Below are positions 18,460-27,413 of a DNA stretch of 64,000 nucleotides, piece by piece. The DNA comes from Flagellimonas spongiicola (GTDB taxonomy: Bacteria; Bacteroidota; Bacteroidia; Flavobacteriales; Flavobacteriaceae), in assembly GCF_023502425.1 (NCBI RefSeq), contig NZ_JAMFMA010000001.1:124001-188000 (forward strand). Reading direction: 5' to 3'. Under the pieces are notes generated by a model. The model did not search any database. It had not been told where the DNA came from and was given only the letters and a program-made list of their open reading frames with translations. Position numbers and translations under genes: made by a program. Positions within the stretch are counted from its first letter, which is position 1, and the number at the start of each line of letters is the position of its first letter.

Positions 18460-19665
18460 TTGCAAATGCAAAAATCAACCTTATTTTTCCTAGCGCTTTT
18501 ATTTACCGTATCCCTAACTGCACAAGACTCTGAAATTCAACTTTCTGATGGCACAAGTATTCAAGGATTTATTGATTATAAGGGTTGGGTTAAGACTCCA
18601 GATGTCCTTCGAGTAACTACAAATGGTGTTGCTACCAACTATGACCCCAATGAAATAAGAAGTTTTGAAGTCAACGGTGATCGATACATATCCAAAGAAG
18701 TTGAACTGAATATTACCGAACAAAATCTTCAAAATTTATCAGATTTCACCAACTTGGAATCCATCCAAAAACATGTTTTCCTAAAAGTGATTGTGGATGG
18801 GAGCATGGGGCTGTATTCTTACAGGGACAGCCGTGTACATTATTTTGCTGAAAAAGACGGAAAATTCATTGAATTACTACGACTTAGACGACGAAGCAAG
18901 TCCACTATAAATAGGTATGTAGGTCAGTTGAATATTTTGTTCGCCGATTGTAATCAAAACTTGAAGACCAACAATATTGCTTTTACTTCTACGGGATTGA
19001 AACGAGCAGTAATCGCCTATAATAAATGTGTTGCCGGGAACAGTGGTTTTGTAGAGCAAAAAGAATCCTTGAAATTGTCCTTCTATGCGGTTGGTGGATA
19101 TAAACTATCCTCATATGAACTAGATAATCCAAATTTTGTATTTGATGATGATAGTTCAGGAAGTTTCACATTTGGTGCTGGGGCCAGCATTGGACTGCTG
19201 CGCAACGTTCGTAATCTGGAACTTCGCAATGAGGTTTTGTTTCAACAATATGAATTTGAAGCCTCGTATCGAGATCAACGATTACCGGAACAATACACGG
19301 ACTTCTTTTTGAGTGTGGATGTGAGTTTTGTTGAGATCCATAGTTTACTTCGATACAATTTTGGCAATGAAACCAAAAAGATTCGTCCATTTATCAATGT
19401 TGGTGTCAATAATGCCATACAAGTTTCTGATAATAGCGAAGAATACCGCGTTTCATATTTCTTTGGTGATGAAAATAGGGTAGATAGTGAGCCTTTGGAA
19501 GGAGAGCTCAAGAAATCCAGAATAGGCATGTTATTGGGCGCAGGTTTGGATTTTGACTTTATGAATGTAGAGGTGCGATATGGTTTTAATCCAAAACTAT
19601 CGGATTTTCCAGCAATCTCTAGGACTTCTGATTTGAATCTCTTAATGGCTTTCAAGGTTTTTTAA
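18460..19665 (+). CDS. outer-membrane beta-barrel protein of unknown function
   Basis: The 401-residue product has a signal peptide ending SLTAQ (two possible starts, 18460 or 18466). Residues about 25-190 form a soluble N-terminal part with alternating beta strands (IQLSDGTSIQGFIDYKG). The second half shows repeating amphipathic strands ending in Phe or Tyr (FTFGAGASIG, IRPFINVGVN, IGMLLGAGLDF) and finishes LMAFKVF, the terminal aromatic expected for an outer-membrane barrel. No ligand is apparent. Confidence 0.8.
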   Translation: MQMQKSTLFFLALLFTVSLTAQDSEIQLSDGTSIQGFIDYKGWVKTPDVLRVTTNGVATNYDPNEIRSFEVNGDRYISKEVELNITEQNLQNLSDFTNLESIQKHVFLKVIVDGSMGLYSYRDSRVHYFAEKDGKFIELLRLRRRSKSTINRYVGQLNILFADCNQNLKTNNIAFTSTGLKRAVIAYNKCVAGNSGFVEQKESLKLSFYAVGGYKLSSYELDNPNFVFDDDSSGSFTFGAGASIGLLRNVRNLELRNEVLFQQYEFEASYRDQRLPEQYTDFFLSVDVSFVEIHSLLRYNFGNETKKIRPFINVGVNNAIQVSDNSEEYRVSYFFGDENRVDSEPLEGELKKSRIGMLLGAGLDFDFMNVEVRYGFNPKLSDFPAISRTSDLNLLMAFKVF

Positions 19666-19761
19666 TCACCAATTGATTGACACACCTAGGTGGTGCTTTT
19701 TGCTTTTTGCTGGGATAATTCGTTAAATTTATTCGCAAGCAAAAATCTATCTACGGTTTCA

Positions 19762-20592
19762 ATGGAACAAATCATTACCTATTTTGAAAACATCCCTGCA
19801 CTGCATCGAAGCTTAATCTTGGTAGGGGGGATTACCTTTTTCTGGATTCTTGAAGGGATTGTACCACTTTTTACTATTCCATATAAAAAATGGCGACATT
19901 CCGTTCCGAATTTCTTTTTCACCTTGACAACCATTTTGGTCAATTTTCCACTGGCATTTCTGCTTTTGAAAACATCGGATTGGACCATTGCCAATGATTT
20001 TGGGATTATAAATTGGTTGCCTGAGATGCCATTGTGGCTTTATGTGGTTTTGGGAGTGATGCTCTTGGATTTGATCGGTGCATATACAGCACATTGGGTT
20101 GAGCATAAGGTAAAACCGCTTTGGATGGTTCATTTGGTGCATCATTCAGACCATAATGTGGATACCACTACAGCAAATCGTCATCATCCGCTGGAAAGTG
20201 TAATAAGATATACCTTCACATTGATCGGTGTTTTCTTGGTGGGCGCTCCAATTGGAATAATCATGCTCTATCAAAGTATGTCGGTGGTACTATCCCAATT
20301 CAACCATGCAAACATTCAATTACCTAAAAAGGTGGATATGGCCTTGAGTTGGGTAATTGTTAGTCCAGACATGCATAAAGTGCACCATCATTACAAACTG
20401 CCCTATACAGATTCCAATTACGGTAATATCTTCGCTATTTGGGACCGTCTATTTGGTACTTATATGCACTTGGATACTGAAAAGATTGTCTATGGTGTTG
20501 ACACCTTTCCGGACGAAAAGGAAAATAGCAGTATTTCGGGTTTGTTAAAGCAACCTTTCCACAAATACAGGAAACCAACTACGGAAGGTTAA
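19762..20592 (+). CDS. sterol desaturase / fatty acid hydroxylase family membrane protein
   Basis: The start at 19762 (MEQIITYFENIPALHRS) is chosen; the longer frame from 19690 has no family match. The 276-residue protein has four hydrophobic helices and the eight-His di-iron pattern: HWVEH, HLVHHSDHNVD, and then a cluster NRHHP, MHKVHHHY. Family members hydroxylate or desaturate lipid chains using a di-iron centre in the membrane. The substrate is not identifiable. It is convergent with the NamZ-like gene, overlapping it by 4 nt. Confidence 0.92.
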   Translation: MEQIITYFENIPALHRSLILVGGITFFWILEGIVPLFTIPYKKWRHSVPNFFFTLTTILVNFPLAFLLLKTSDWTIANDFGIINWLPEMPLWLYVVLGVMLLDLIGAYTAHWVEHKVKPLWMVHLVHHSDHNVDTTTANRHHPLESVIRYTFTLIGVFLVGAPIGIIMLYQSMSVVLSQFNHANIQLPKKVDMALSWVIVSPDMHKVHHHYKLPYTDSNYGNIFAIWDRLFGTYMHLDTEKIVYGVDTFPDEKENSSISGLLKQPFHKYRKPTTEG

Positions 20593-21827
20593 TCATAGAT
20601 TAAATACCGTTTTCTGATCTTTTGAAAATTCTCCAAATCAGATTGCCAGGTTGCCTTAATCTCTGATTCGGTCATCCCTGATTCGATTTGTTTTTGCAAT
20701 GTTGCCGTACCCACGTGTTTGGTAAACGAATTGGTTTTGAAAAACAAACTCTTATCGGGACAATTTGTGTACGCATCCAATAGCCAAGCCAACGATACCG
20801 TGTGCATTCTTGTGGAATTCGATAAATCCATTCCATAGGTAGTCAAACCATTTTCCTTTGGATGTTTAGACCCAAAATTAGGTTTTGGAGTGTAATGGAA
20901 TTCATATTTGGTGCTATCCAGAAAAGAAGCCCCATATCTTTGAAACTGAAACTCCGTACCACGCCCAGCATTGATATTGGTACCTTCAAGCAAACCTAAA
21001 CTTGGATATAGTGTTATCGCAGTGTCGTTCGGTAGATTAGGCGAAGGGCGTATGGGTAGATGATACTCGGATTTATGTGTATAATTCGCCAACGGAATTA
21101 TGGTTAAATCCGCTTGTTTGTCGCCTTCCAACCATTTTTCCGAATTGATCATCTGAGCGTATTCACCAATGGTCATGCCATATACCAAGGGAATCGTTGT
21201 CATGCCCAAGAACCCAGTATGTTCGGCTTCCATAGTGGGGCCATCCACGTAATGTCCATTTGGATTAGGTCGATCTAAAACAAGTACCGGAGTCCCAATT
21301 TCCGCACAGGCCTCCATCACTAATTGTAGAGTTGCGATGTAGGTGTAAAACCGGGTGCCCACATCTTGGATGTCGAATACAACAACATCTAATCCGGCCA
21401 GTTGTTCTTTGGTTGGCTTTTTGTTCTTGCCATAGAGCGAAATAATAGGTAATGAAGTTTTGGTGTCAACACCGTCACTAACCAATTCGCCGGCATCCGC
21501 CTTACCTCTAAAGCCATGCTCTGGTGCAAACACAACTTTTATATCCACGTCTCTTGCCAATAGTGAATCGACCAAATGCGTATGGCCGGTTTTGTGAAAT
21601 ATTACACTGGTCTGATTAGCTACAATACCAACCTTTTTTTGGTCCAGTAAGGGTAAATACTCAGCCGTTCTGTTTGCCGCCACAACAATTGCAGAAGTAC
21701 TATCCTTTGAATTGTCATTGACCAGTTGATCAGCAGATTCTGCTTTTGCCTTTTTCCCACAAGCCATTAAGCAAAACGAAAAAACAAACAATAAAACTGT
21801 ACTTTTGGAAAGAGATAAAATGGGCAT
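20589..21827 (-). CDS. DUF1343 exo-beta-N-acetylmuramidase (NamZ-like) lipoprotein
   Basis: NamZ-type enzymes remove N-acetylmuramic acid from the non-reducing ends of peptidoglycan fragments. The 412-residue protein has a lipoprotein signal with lipobox LMAC (Cys23). The DUF1343 core follows: FAPEHGFRGKADAGE (about 100), VVFDIQDVGTRFYTYIATL and LDRPNPNGHYVDGP. The start codon lies three bases from the start of the divergent FtsX-like gene, so each promoter must lie in the other's coding region. Confidence 0.93.
   Translation of the reverse strand: MPILSLSKSTVLLFVFSFCLMACGKKAKAESADQLVNDNSKDSTSAIVVAANRTAEYLPLLDQKKVGIVANQTSVIFHKTGHTHLVDSLLARDVDIKVVFAPEHGFRGKADAGELVSDGVDTKTSLPIISLYGKNKKPTKEQLAGLDVVVFDIQDVGTRFYTYIATLQLVMEACAEIGTPVLVLDRPNPNGHYVDGPTMEAEHTGFLGMTTIPLVYGMTIGEYAQMINSEKWLEGDKQADLTIIPLANYTHKSEYHLPIRPSPNLPNDTAITLYPSLGLLEGTNINAGRGTEFQFQRYGASFLDSTKYEFHYTPKPNFGSKHPKENGLTTYGMDLSNSTRMHTVSLAWLLDAYTNCPDKSLFFKTNSFTKHVGTATLQKQIESGMTESEIKATWQSDLENFQKIRKRYLIYD
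21800..21807 (+). promoter_or_regulatory. TAnnTTTG promoter element inside the NamZ signal-peptide codons
   Basis: TACTTTTG matches the Bacteroidota -7 consensus on the plus strand, 23 nt before the TTG start of the FtsX-like permease. It lies within the opposite-strand gene, which is expected because the two start codons are only three bases apart. Confidence 0.45.
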
Positions 21828-21830
21828 TCG

Positions 21831-23072
21831 TTGAATTTAGAATTGTTTATTGCCAAGCGCCTGATTACAGGGAAGGAGCATAAAATTAGTATTTCCGCCC
21901 CTATAATAAAAATTGCTATTGCGGCTATTGCCCTTGGCATTATCATGATGTTGATTGCCATTGCCACCGGAATTGGCTTGAAACATAAAATCCGTGAAAA
22001 GGTCGCAGCTTTCAATGGCCATATCCAAATTTCCAATTTCGATAACAACAATTCCGACGTATCCATTAAACCCGTGTCTCTAAATCAAGAGTTTTACCCG
22101 GAATTCAAGGATATAGAAGGGATAGCTCATATGCAGGCGGTGGCTACCAAAGGGGGGATAATTCGTACGGAGGAAACCTTCGAGGGAATTTTAGCTAAAG
22201 GTGTAGGGAAGGATTATGATTGGACCGCATTTGAAGAATATTTGGTGGATGGTCGTATTCCCGATTACTTAAATAATCTGAATAATGAAGTATTAATCTC
22301 CAGAATGATGGCGAATCGATTGCAACTTGGGGTTGACGATACTTTTTTCTCCTTTTTTCTAAAAGATGGCGATGCTTCGAGGGTACCTAACAATAGACGA
22401 TTTAAAATCGTTGGTATTTATGACAGTGGGTTTGAAGAATTTGATGGCACCTATGTTTTTGTGGATATAAGGCATATTCAACGAATGAATAAATGGGAAG
22501 CGAATGAAATAGGAAATTTTGAAGTTTTTCTTAGTGATTTTGACCAATTGGAACAAAAGAGCAATGAAATCTATGGCAAAACACTGTCTATTTTAGATAC
22601 GCAAAATATCAAATCCAAATACTTCCGGATTTTCGAATGGATCGGACTTTTTGATTTTAACATTGCCCTGATTATTGGAATCATGATCATTGTTGGTGGG
22701 ATAAATATGATTACCGCCTTGTTGGTATTGATATTGGAACGCACCCAAATGATAGGTGTTTTGAAAGCGCTGGGTTCTGAGAATTGGAGTATTCGCAAAG
22801 TATTTCTCTACAATGCCGCTTATCTTATTGGCATTGGGTTATTATGGGGAAATGGTATTGGGCTTGGCCTATTGGTTTTACAACAAAAGTTCAGGTGGTT
22901 CAAATTCCCAAACCCTGAAGAATATTACATTGAATACATCCCCGTGCATATTGATGTCCCAACCGTTGTATTACTTAATCTTGGGGTTATGTTTCTCTGT
23001 TTGTTGATGTTATTGGTGCCTTCCTATATCATCACCAAAATCAGCCCGGTCAAAGCGATCAAATTTGAATGA
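21831..23072 (+). CDS. ABC transporter permease of the FtsX/LolC-LolE type
   Basis: The 413-residue protein has one N-terminal transmembrane helix (ISAPIIKIAIAAIALGIIMMLIAI), a large periplasmic MacB-like domain (about 55-260), and three C-terminal helices with the FtsX core IMIIVGGINMITALLVLILERTQMIGVLKALGSEN. It closely resembles lipoprotein-release permeases, but no ATPase gene is adjacent. Translation begins at TTG 21831, because an in-frame stop lies just upstream and the family alignment begins at MNLELFIAKRL. Confidence 0.92.
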   Translation: MNLELFIAKRLITGKEHKISISAPIIKIAIAAIALGIIMMLIAIATGIGLKHKIREKVAAFNGHIQISNFDNNNSDVSIKPVSLNQEFYPEFKDIEGIAHMQAVATKGGIIRTEETFEGILAKGVGKDYDWTAFEEYLVDGRIPDYLNNLNNEVLISRMMANRLQLGVDDTFFSFFLKDGDASRVPNNRRFKIVGIYDSGFEEFDGTYVFVDIRHIQRMNKWEANEIGNFEVFLSDFDQLEQKSNEIYGKTLSILDTQNIKSKYFRIFEWIGLFDFNIALIIGIMIIVGGINMITALLVLILERTQMIGVLKALGSENWSIRKVFLYNAAYLIGIGLLWGNGIGLGLLVLQQKFRWFKFPNPEEYYIEYIPVHIDVPTVVLLNLGVMFLCLLMLLVPSYIITKISPVKAIKFE

Positions 23073-23122
23073 TATCCTTGTAAACATATTCAAAAAATAT
23101 AGACAGAGCTAGGGCAACTATG

Positions 23123-23130
23123 TATCTTTG
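23123..23130 (+). promoter_or_regulatory. TAnnTTTG promoter element for the cysteine synthase gene
   Basis: TATCTTTG, an exact -7 consensus, ends eight bases before the ATG at 23139, so the leader would be only a few bases long. Confidence 0.55.
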
Positions 23131-23138
23131 CCACGACT

Positions 23139-24119
23139 ATGGAATATGCAAACAACATCTTAGAAACTATTGGGAATACCCCAATGGTAAAATTGAATAA
23201 ATTAACTGCGGAACTACCTTGTTTGGTCCTGGCAAAATATGAAACTTTTAACCCTGGTAACTCGGTAAAGGATCGTATGGCTTTGCAAATGGTGGAAGAT
23301 GCGGAAAAAGAAGGTTTACTTAAACCGGGAGGTACCATAATTGAAGGTACATCAGGAAATACCGGGATGGGACTGGCTTTGGCCGCGGTAGTAAAAGGCT
23401 ATCGAATGATTTGCGTGATCAGCGATAAACAATCCAAGGAGAAAATAGATATCCTCAAGGCTATGGGTAGCGAGGTTTATGTCTGTCCAACAGATGTAGC
23501 CCCAGATGACCCTCAGAGTTATTATTCCACGGCAAGAAGATTATCCACTGAAATACCCAATTCTTGGTATGTGAACCAATATGATAATCCAAGTAATGCT
23601 AAAGCACATTATTTGAGTACAGGCCCAGAAATTTGGGAGCAAACTAAAGGGAAAGTAACCCATTTTGTTGTTGGTGTCGGTACCGGAGGAACAGTGTCCG
23701 GTGTTGGTTCATATCTTAAAGAGCAAAATCCAAATGTCAAGGTTTGGGGTGTAGACACCTATGGCTCTGTGTTCAAAAAGTACCATGAAACCGGGATTTT
23801 TGATGAAAATGAAATCTATCCTTATATCACCGAAGGTATCGGCGAGGATATTCTTCCAAAGAATGTCGATTTTGATATTATTGATGGATTTACCAAAGTC
23901 ACTGACAAAGACGCCGCAATATATACCCAACGACTGGCCAAAGAGGAAGGCATGTTTTTAGGTAATTCTGCAGGTGCAGCGGTAAAAGGGGTATTGCAAC
24001 TATCGGAGCATTTTAGCAAAGATGATGTTGTGGTTGTACTATTCCATGATCATGGCAGTAGGTATGTAGGGAAAATGTTTAATGACGACTGGATGCGTGA
24101 AAAGGGGTTTATTGACTAA
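23139..24119 (+). CDS. PLP-dependent cysteine synthase / cystathionine beta-synthase family enzyme
   Basis: The enzyme should make cysteine from O-acetylserine or a related thiol-replacement reaction. The 326-residue protein has the Lys of the pyridoxal phosphate Schiff base in NPGNSVKDRMALQM, the substrate loop EGTSGNTGMGLA, the phosphate-binding glycines GVGTGGTVSGVG, and GNSAGAAVKG near the end. It may be CysM- or CBS-like; sequence by eye does not separate these. It ends 14 nt before the epimerase gene, probably one transcript. Confidence 0.93.
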   Translation: MEYANNILETIGNTPMVKLNKLTAELPCLVLAKYETFNPGNSVKDRMALQMVEDAEKEGLLKPGGTIIEGTSGNTGMGLALAAVVKGYRMICVISDKQSKEKIDILKAMGSEVYVCPTDVAPDDPQSYYSTARRLSTEIPNSWYVNQYDNPSNAKAHYLSTGPEIWEQTKGKVTHFVVGVGTGGTVSGVGSYLKEQNPNVKVWGVDTYGSVFKKYHETGIFDENEIYPYITEGIGEDILPKNVDFDIIDGFTKVTDKDAAIYTQRLAKEEGMFLGNSAGAAVKGVLQLSEHFSKDDVVVVLFHDHGSRYVGKMFNDDWMREKGFID

Positions 24120-24133
24120 AATTGAGTTCCAGG

Positions 24134-24913
24134 ATGGTAAAATTGAATTCAGGAAATAGTACCGTAAACATTGAAGCCGGCGAATTGGTTGGGTTCGTCC
24201 ATGATGGGCATGAGTATATCCACCAAAAAGGAAGTCCAGGATGGGGAAGTTCAGATACCGAAATGTTTCCTATCGTCGGTCCGGTGAATGAAGCGAACTT
24301 TGCGGTTCAAGTACCTAGAGGTAGTTCAGTTCAAGATCAACATGGACTCCTACGTCTTTTGGAATATAAATTAGTGGATAGCACCAAAAACAAAGCTATA
24401 TTCCGGAAAGCGTATACCGCTGGAACTCCGGTGAAAAATGCAAAATATCCAGAAAAATCACCAAAGCAATGGCTAATGTGGCCCTATTCCTTCCAATTTG
24501 AAAAAACCTATGAATTGCAAGGAAAAAAATTGGAAATCACTTTTACGATTACCGGAGAGCACGATATGCCATTTATGTTAGGTTACCACCCTGCATTTAA
24601 ACTACATTCGGCAGATCCACTGATTATAGCCGGCGAGCGCCAAATTGAGTTAAAGGAAGTAATGGAATCAGGAAGTAGAGCATTGCCTATACTGGAAACC
24701 GATTCCATCACACTTAGAGACCAGCGCACAATTACCATTGAAGCCGAAGGTTTTGGAAATTTCATGTGTTGGACGGAAGTGCCGAATATGGTATGCATCG
24801 AACCAGTTTCATTTTATCCGTATGCAGTTGAGCAACGGGAATTGCATTTAGGATTTCAATACCTCAATGCAAAAGAAGCCGTTTTCAAAGTACGACTTAA
24901 GGTGGAGGCTTAA
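24134..24913 (+). CDS. aldose 1-epimerase family protein
   Basis: The ATG at 24134 is preferred over a TTG at 24122. The 259-residue protein has the galactose mutarotase fold, with GSPGWGSSDTEMFPIVGPVN early, the catalytic-type His in MLGYHPAFKL (about 155), and a Glu candidate in CIEPVSFYPY (about 225). Family members interconvert anomers of aldoses or glucose-6-phosphate. It follows the cysteine synthase gene closely and overlaps a convergent gene by 4 nt. Confidence 0.9.
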   Translation: MVKLNSGNSTVNIEAGELVGFVHDGHEYIHQKGSPGWGSSDTEMFPIVGPVNEANFAVQVPRGSSVQDQHGLLRLLEYKLVDSTKNKAIFRKAYTAGTPVKNAKYPEKSPKQWLMWPYSFQFEKTYELQGKKLEITFTITGEHDMPFMLGYHPAFKLHSADPLIIAGERQIELKEVMESGSRALPILETDSITLRDQRTITIEAEGFGNFMCWTEVPNMVCIEPVSFYPYAVEQRELHLGFQYLNAKEAVFKVRLKVEA

Positions 24914-26295
24914 ATCACAAAAGATTCAGATTTTGGTAGTAGGGATTCCACAATGCGCTGGGTTTCCAATGTATTTTTTTGAGGGATGATGAATGCTTCA
25001 ATATCGGCAAGTGTTGATATTTCCATTTCGTGATCAATGAATCCATACCCTTTGTAAATACCCTCTTCAATTAGCACCACCCCATTTTCCGTGGGTTTCC
25101 TACCTTTCTCCTTAATAATTCGGATTTCCTTTTGGGAAGATTTGATGCTAGCAATGGCCGTGTCCACTTTTTGGTTGTAGTTTTCAATTGCCTCTTCCCC
25201 AGTACAAATTCCCTCGCATGTAGTGATTTCATGATGTGAGCATGCGCCATTTGTCTGCTGTAAATGACAATATTTAGGGCACAGGGCGAATGTTTTGCAA
25301 AGTAATTCAAGATACGCTCTGCAATCCGTTTGATTGTAAAACACCTTAATGGGATTTGGAATACCTTTGTTTATATTGAAAGCTAGGTGTTTGATCCCTT
25401 TTCTATCCTCATAAGAAAAGAGTGCAAACTGTTTGCCGATTCGTTTTTGAGCACTATTGTAAAGCGGAAAAAGCCGTTTTATCTCTGCGGATTCCATGAG
25501 TAGTGCCACCAGTTCACTTCCTGATAACTTGAAGTCAATGGATGCAGTTTCGCTGCACATCCGAATTTCCTTGGTGCTCTTATCATAAAAATGACCTAAA
25601 ACCCTTTTCTTGAGATTGATGGCTTTACCAACATAAATAATTGCACCTTTTTGGTTTTTGAAATAGTAAATACCAGGTTTTTGGGGTATACCATCAAATA
25701 TGGATTTGGGGAGATGTGGCGGTAAAGTAGCTTCCTGACTACGGGCATTCAAAAACTTTTGGATTATGGAATCTGACCCCGGCGTATGCACCAATTTATG
25801 GAACAATAGGGTAGTTGCATGAGCATCACCCCGCGCCCGATGCCTGTCTTTTAGCGGAATTTGGACTGCAGAACATAGTTTTCCCAGACTATAAGATTGA
25901 AGGCCGGGAATCAATTTTCTGGAAAGCCGAACCGTGCACAGTTTCTTGCGGACAAAATCAACCCCAATTTGCCTGAATTCTTCTTTTATTACCCCATAAT
26001 CAAAGTTAACGGCATGGGCCACAAAAATAGTATCCTTGGTAAATTCCTGGATAGTATCTGCTATGGCTTCAAAAGTGGGTGCGCCTTGAACCATTTGATC
26101 GTCAATTCCAGTTAATCCTGTTATAAAACTTGGAATGGGGCATAGCGGATCTACCAAGGTGGTGTATTCATCAACAATTTGGACACCATCAAATTTAAAT
26201 ATGGCAATTTCCGTTATTCGGTTGCCTTTTATGCCATTGCCTGTGGTTTCTATGTCAATGATAGTGTACAAATCCGAAAAAAATGAAATGAACAT
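24910..26295 (-). CDS. DNA polymerase III epsilon-like exonuclease fused to a GIY-YIG (UvrC/Cho-like) nuclease domain
   Basis: The 461-residue protein joins two nuclease modules. Residues about 8-170 are a DEDDh 3'-5' exonuclease: IDIETTG, HAVNFDYGVI and HRARGDAHATTLL supply the acidic and His residues. Residues about 205-290 are a GIY-YIG domain: GIYYFKNQKGAIIYVGKAINLKKRV, with a Cys-rich part afterwards (CKTFALCPKYCHL...CEGICTG). This fusion is known in several phyla and is thought to act in DNA repair, with the GIY-YIG half resembling the 3' incision domain of UvrC. It is convergent with the epimerase gene. Confidence 0.92.
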   Translation of the reverse strand: MFISFFSDLYTIIDIETTGNGIKGNRITEIAIFKFDGVQIVDEYTTLVDPLCPIPSFITGLTGIDDQMVQGAPTFEAIADTIQEFTKDTIFVAHAVNFDYGVIKEEFRQIGVDFVRKKLCTVRLSRKLIPGLQSYSLGKLCSAVQIPLKDRHRARGDAHATTLLFHKLVHTPGSDSIIQKFLNARSQEATLPPHLPKSIFDGIPQKPGIYYFKNQKGAIIYVGKAINLKKRVLGHFYDKSTKEIRMCSETASIDFKLSGSELVALLMESAEIKRLFPLYNSAQKRIGKQFALFSYEDRKGIKHLAFNINKGIPNPIKVFYNQTDCRAYLELLCKTFALCPKYCHLQQTNGACSHHEITTCEGICTGEEAIENYNQKVDTAIASIKSSQKEIRIIKEKGRKPTENGVVLIEEGIYKGYGFIDHEMEISTLADIEAFIIPQKNTLETQRIVESLLPKSESFVI

Positions 26296-26395
26296 TGAAG
26301 TTACTCATATTGAAAAAAGCTGGCAAGTCCATTGTGCTATTGAATTCGCTAGTTTGGATTTTTAAAAGAATGGCGCATCTTCCCACCAAATGATA

Positions 26396-26403
26396 TAGAT
26401 TTG
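26396..26403 (+). promoter_or_regulatory. TAnnTTTG promoter element abutting the GTG start at 26408
   Basis: TAGATTTG fits the -7 consensus exactly and ends four bases before the GTG start codon, a fourth example of an almost leaderless arrangement in this window. Confidence 0.5.
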
Positions 26404-26407
26404 CATC

Positions 26408-27091
26408 GTGTCTGATAAAGTCCATTATTCCTTAAATCCCGTACAGCGGTTTATCTACAAGCTGTTTGGCGCTACCCAAGTCACCAGATTGATTATGGGC
26501 CATTATTTGCTACAAAAGAACTTTCTGTACAAGGAGGGCTGGAATAGAACGGTGCGAACACAAAAACCCGTTGATGTTAAAGGCAATCCACTGCCTTGGT
26601 TTTCCTATGCCTGTATCACTTTTTTAAATGATCGTATCTGTCAAGGTATGTCGGTTTTTGAATACGGGAGCGGGAACTCCACTTTGTGGTTCTTAGGGAA
26701 GGGATGCAACTTGGTTTCCGTTGAGCATCACAAAGGATGGTATGACACCATGTTCAAAAAGATCGGCGACAATCCAGCAGTGGAATACTTGTGGCGTGAT
26801 TTGGAAAGCAAGGATTATTCCATGGAGATTTTAAACCACAAAAACAAATTTGATATTGTGGTCATTGACGGCCGGGACCGTGTTAATTGTAGTCTGAACG
26901 CTCTTGGGGCACTTAAGGAAAACGGCGTTATCATTTGGGACAATGCCGATCGACCTGCATATGCCGAAGGCTATCAGTTTTTAAAGGACAATGGGTTCAA
27001 ACGATTGGATTTTCATGGCATGGGACCCATAAATTCCAAAATGTGGACCACCTCGATATTTTACAAATCGGACAGTTGTCTGAAGCTGTAA
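26408..27091 (+). CDS. class I SAM-binding (methyltransferase-like) protein
   Basis: Translation starts at GTG 26408 (MSDKVHYSLNP), supported by a promoter just upstream. The 227-residue protein has a Rossmann-type motif SVFEYGSGNSTLWFLGKGC, a second strand VSVEHHKGWY, and a late motif DIVVIDGRDRVNCSLNALGALKENGVIIWDNADRP, like the FkbM/TylF-type methyltransferases. The substrate is unknown. A small membrane protein gene lies convergently at its 3' end. Confidence 0.85.
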   Translation: MSDKVHYSLNPVQRFIYKLFGATQVTRLIMGHYLLQKNFLYKEGWNRTVRTQKPVDVKGNPLPWFSYACITFLNDRICQGMSVFEYGSGNSTLWFLGKGCNLVSVEHHKGWYDTMFKKIGDNPAVEYLWRDLESKDYSMEILNHKNKFDIVVIDGRDRVNCSLNALGALKENGVIIWDNADRPAYAEGYQFLKDNGFKRLDFHGMGPINSKMWTTSIFYKSDSCLKL

Positions 27092-27096
27092 GTGAT

Positions 27097-27231
27097 TTAC
27101 AGCAGTACTTCCCTATTTAAAACGGCCATAATAAAGAATACCGTTAGTGAAATGACCAAACAGCTAATAGCTGCGGTTCTGTTCTGAGGAGAAGCAAACT
27201 CCTTTTTTAAATTGTAGGCTATAGTTTTCAT
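27097..27231 (-). CDS. small single-span membrane protein, 44 residues
   Basis: An ATG at 27229-27231 opens a 44-codon frame. The N-terminus is charged (KTIAYNLKKEFASPQNR) and is followed by one hydrophobic helix (AAISCLVISLTVFFIMAVL). It fits the 320-base gap between its neighbours almost exactly at one end. No family is recognised and no promoter consensus was found, so the call rests on the frame and the helix alone. Confidence 0.4.
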   Translation of the reverse strand: MKTIAYNLKKEFASPQNRTAAISCLVISLTVFFIMAVLNREVLL

Positions 27232-27413
27232 TGGGACTTATTTTACCCAAAGATCAGCAGATGAGGTTGGATCCCATAAATCAATGGATAACGGGTGGAT
27301 TTTTGGGATTAACGGGATGCGGGATGCGATAAATCGAAAAAAAGATAGGTTTCAACTATATTTTTTTATCTAAAACCTGTGCTTAAGCGATAGTTAGGAA
27401 GGTCAATGCGAAA

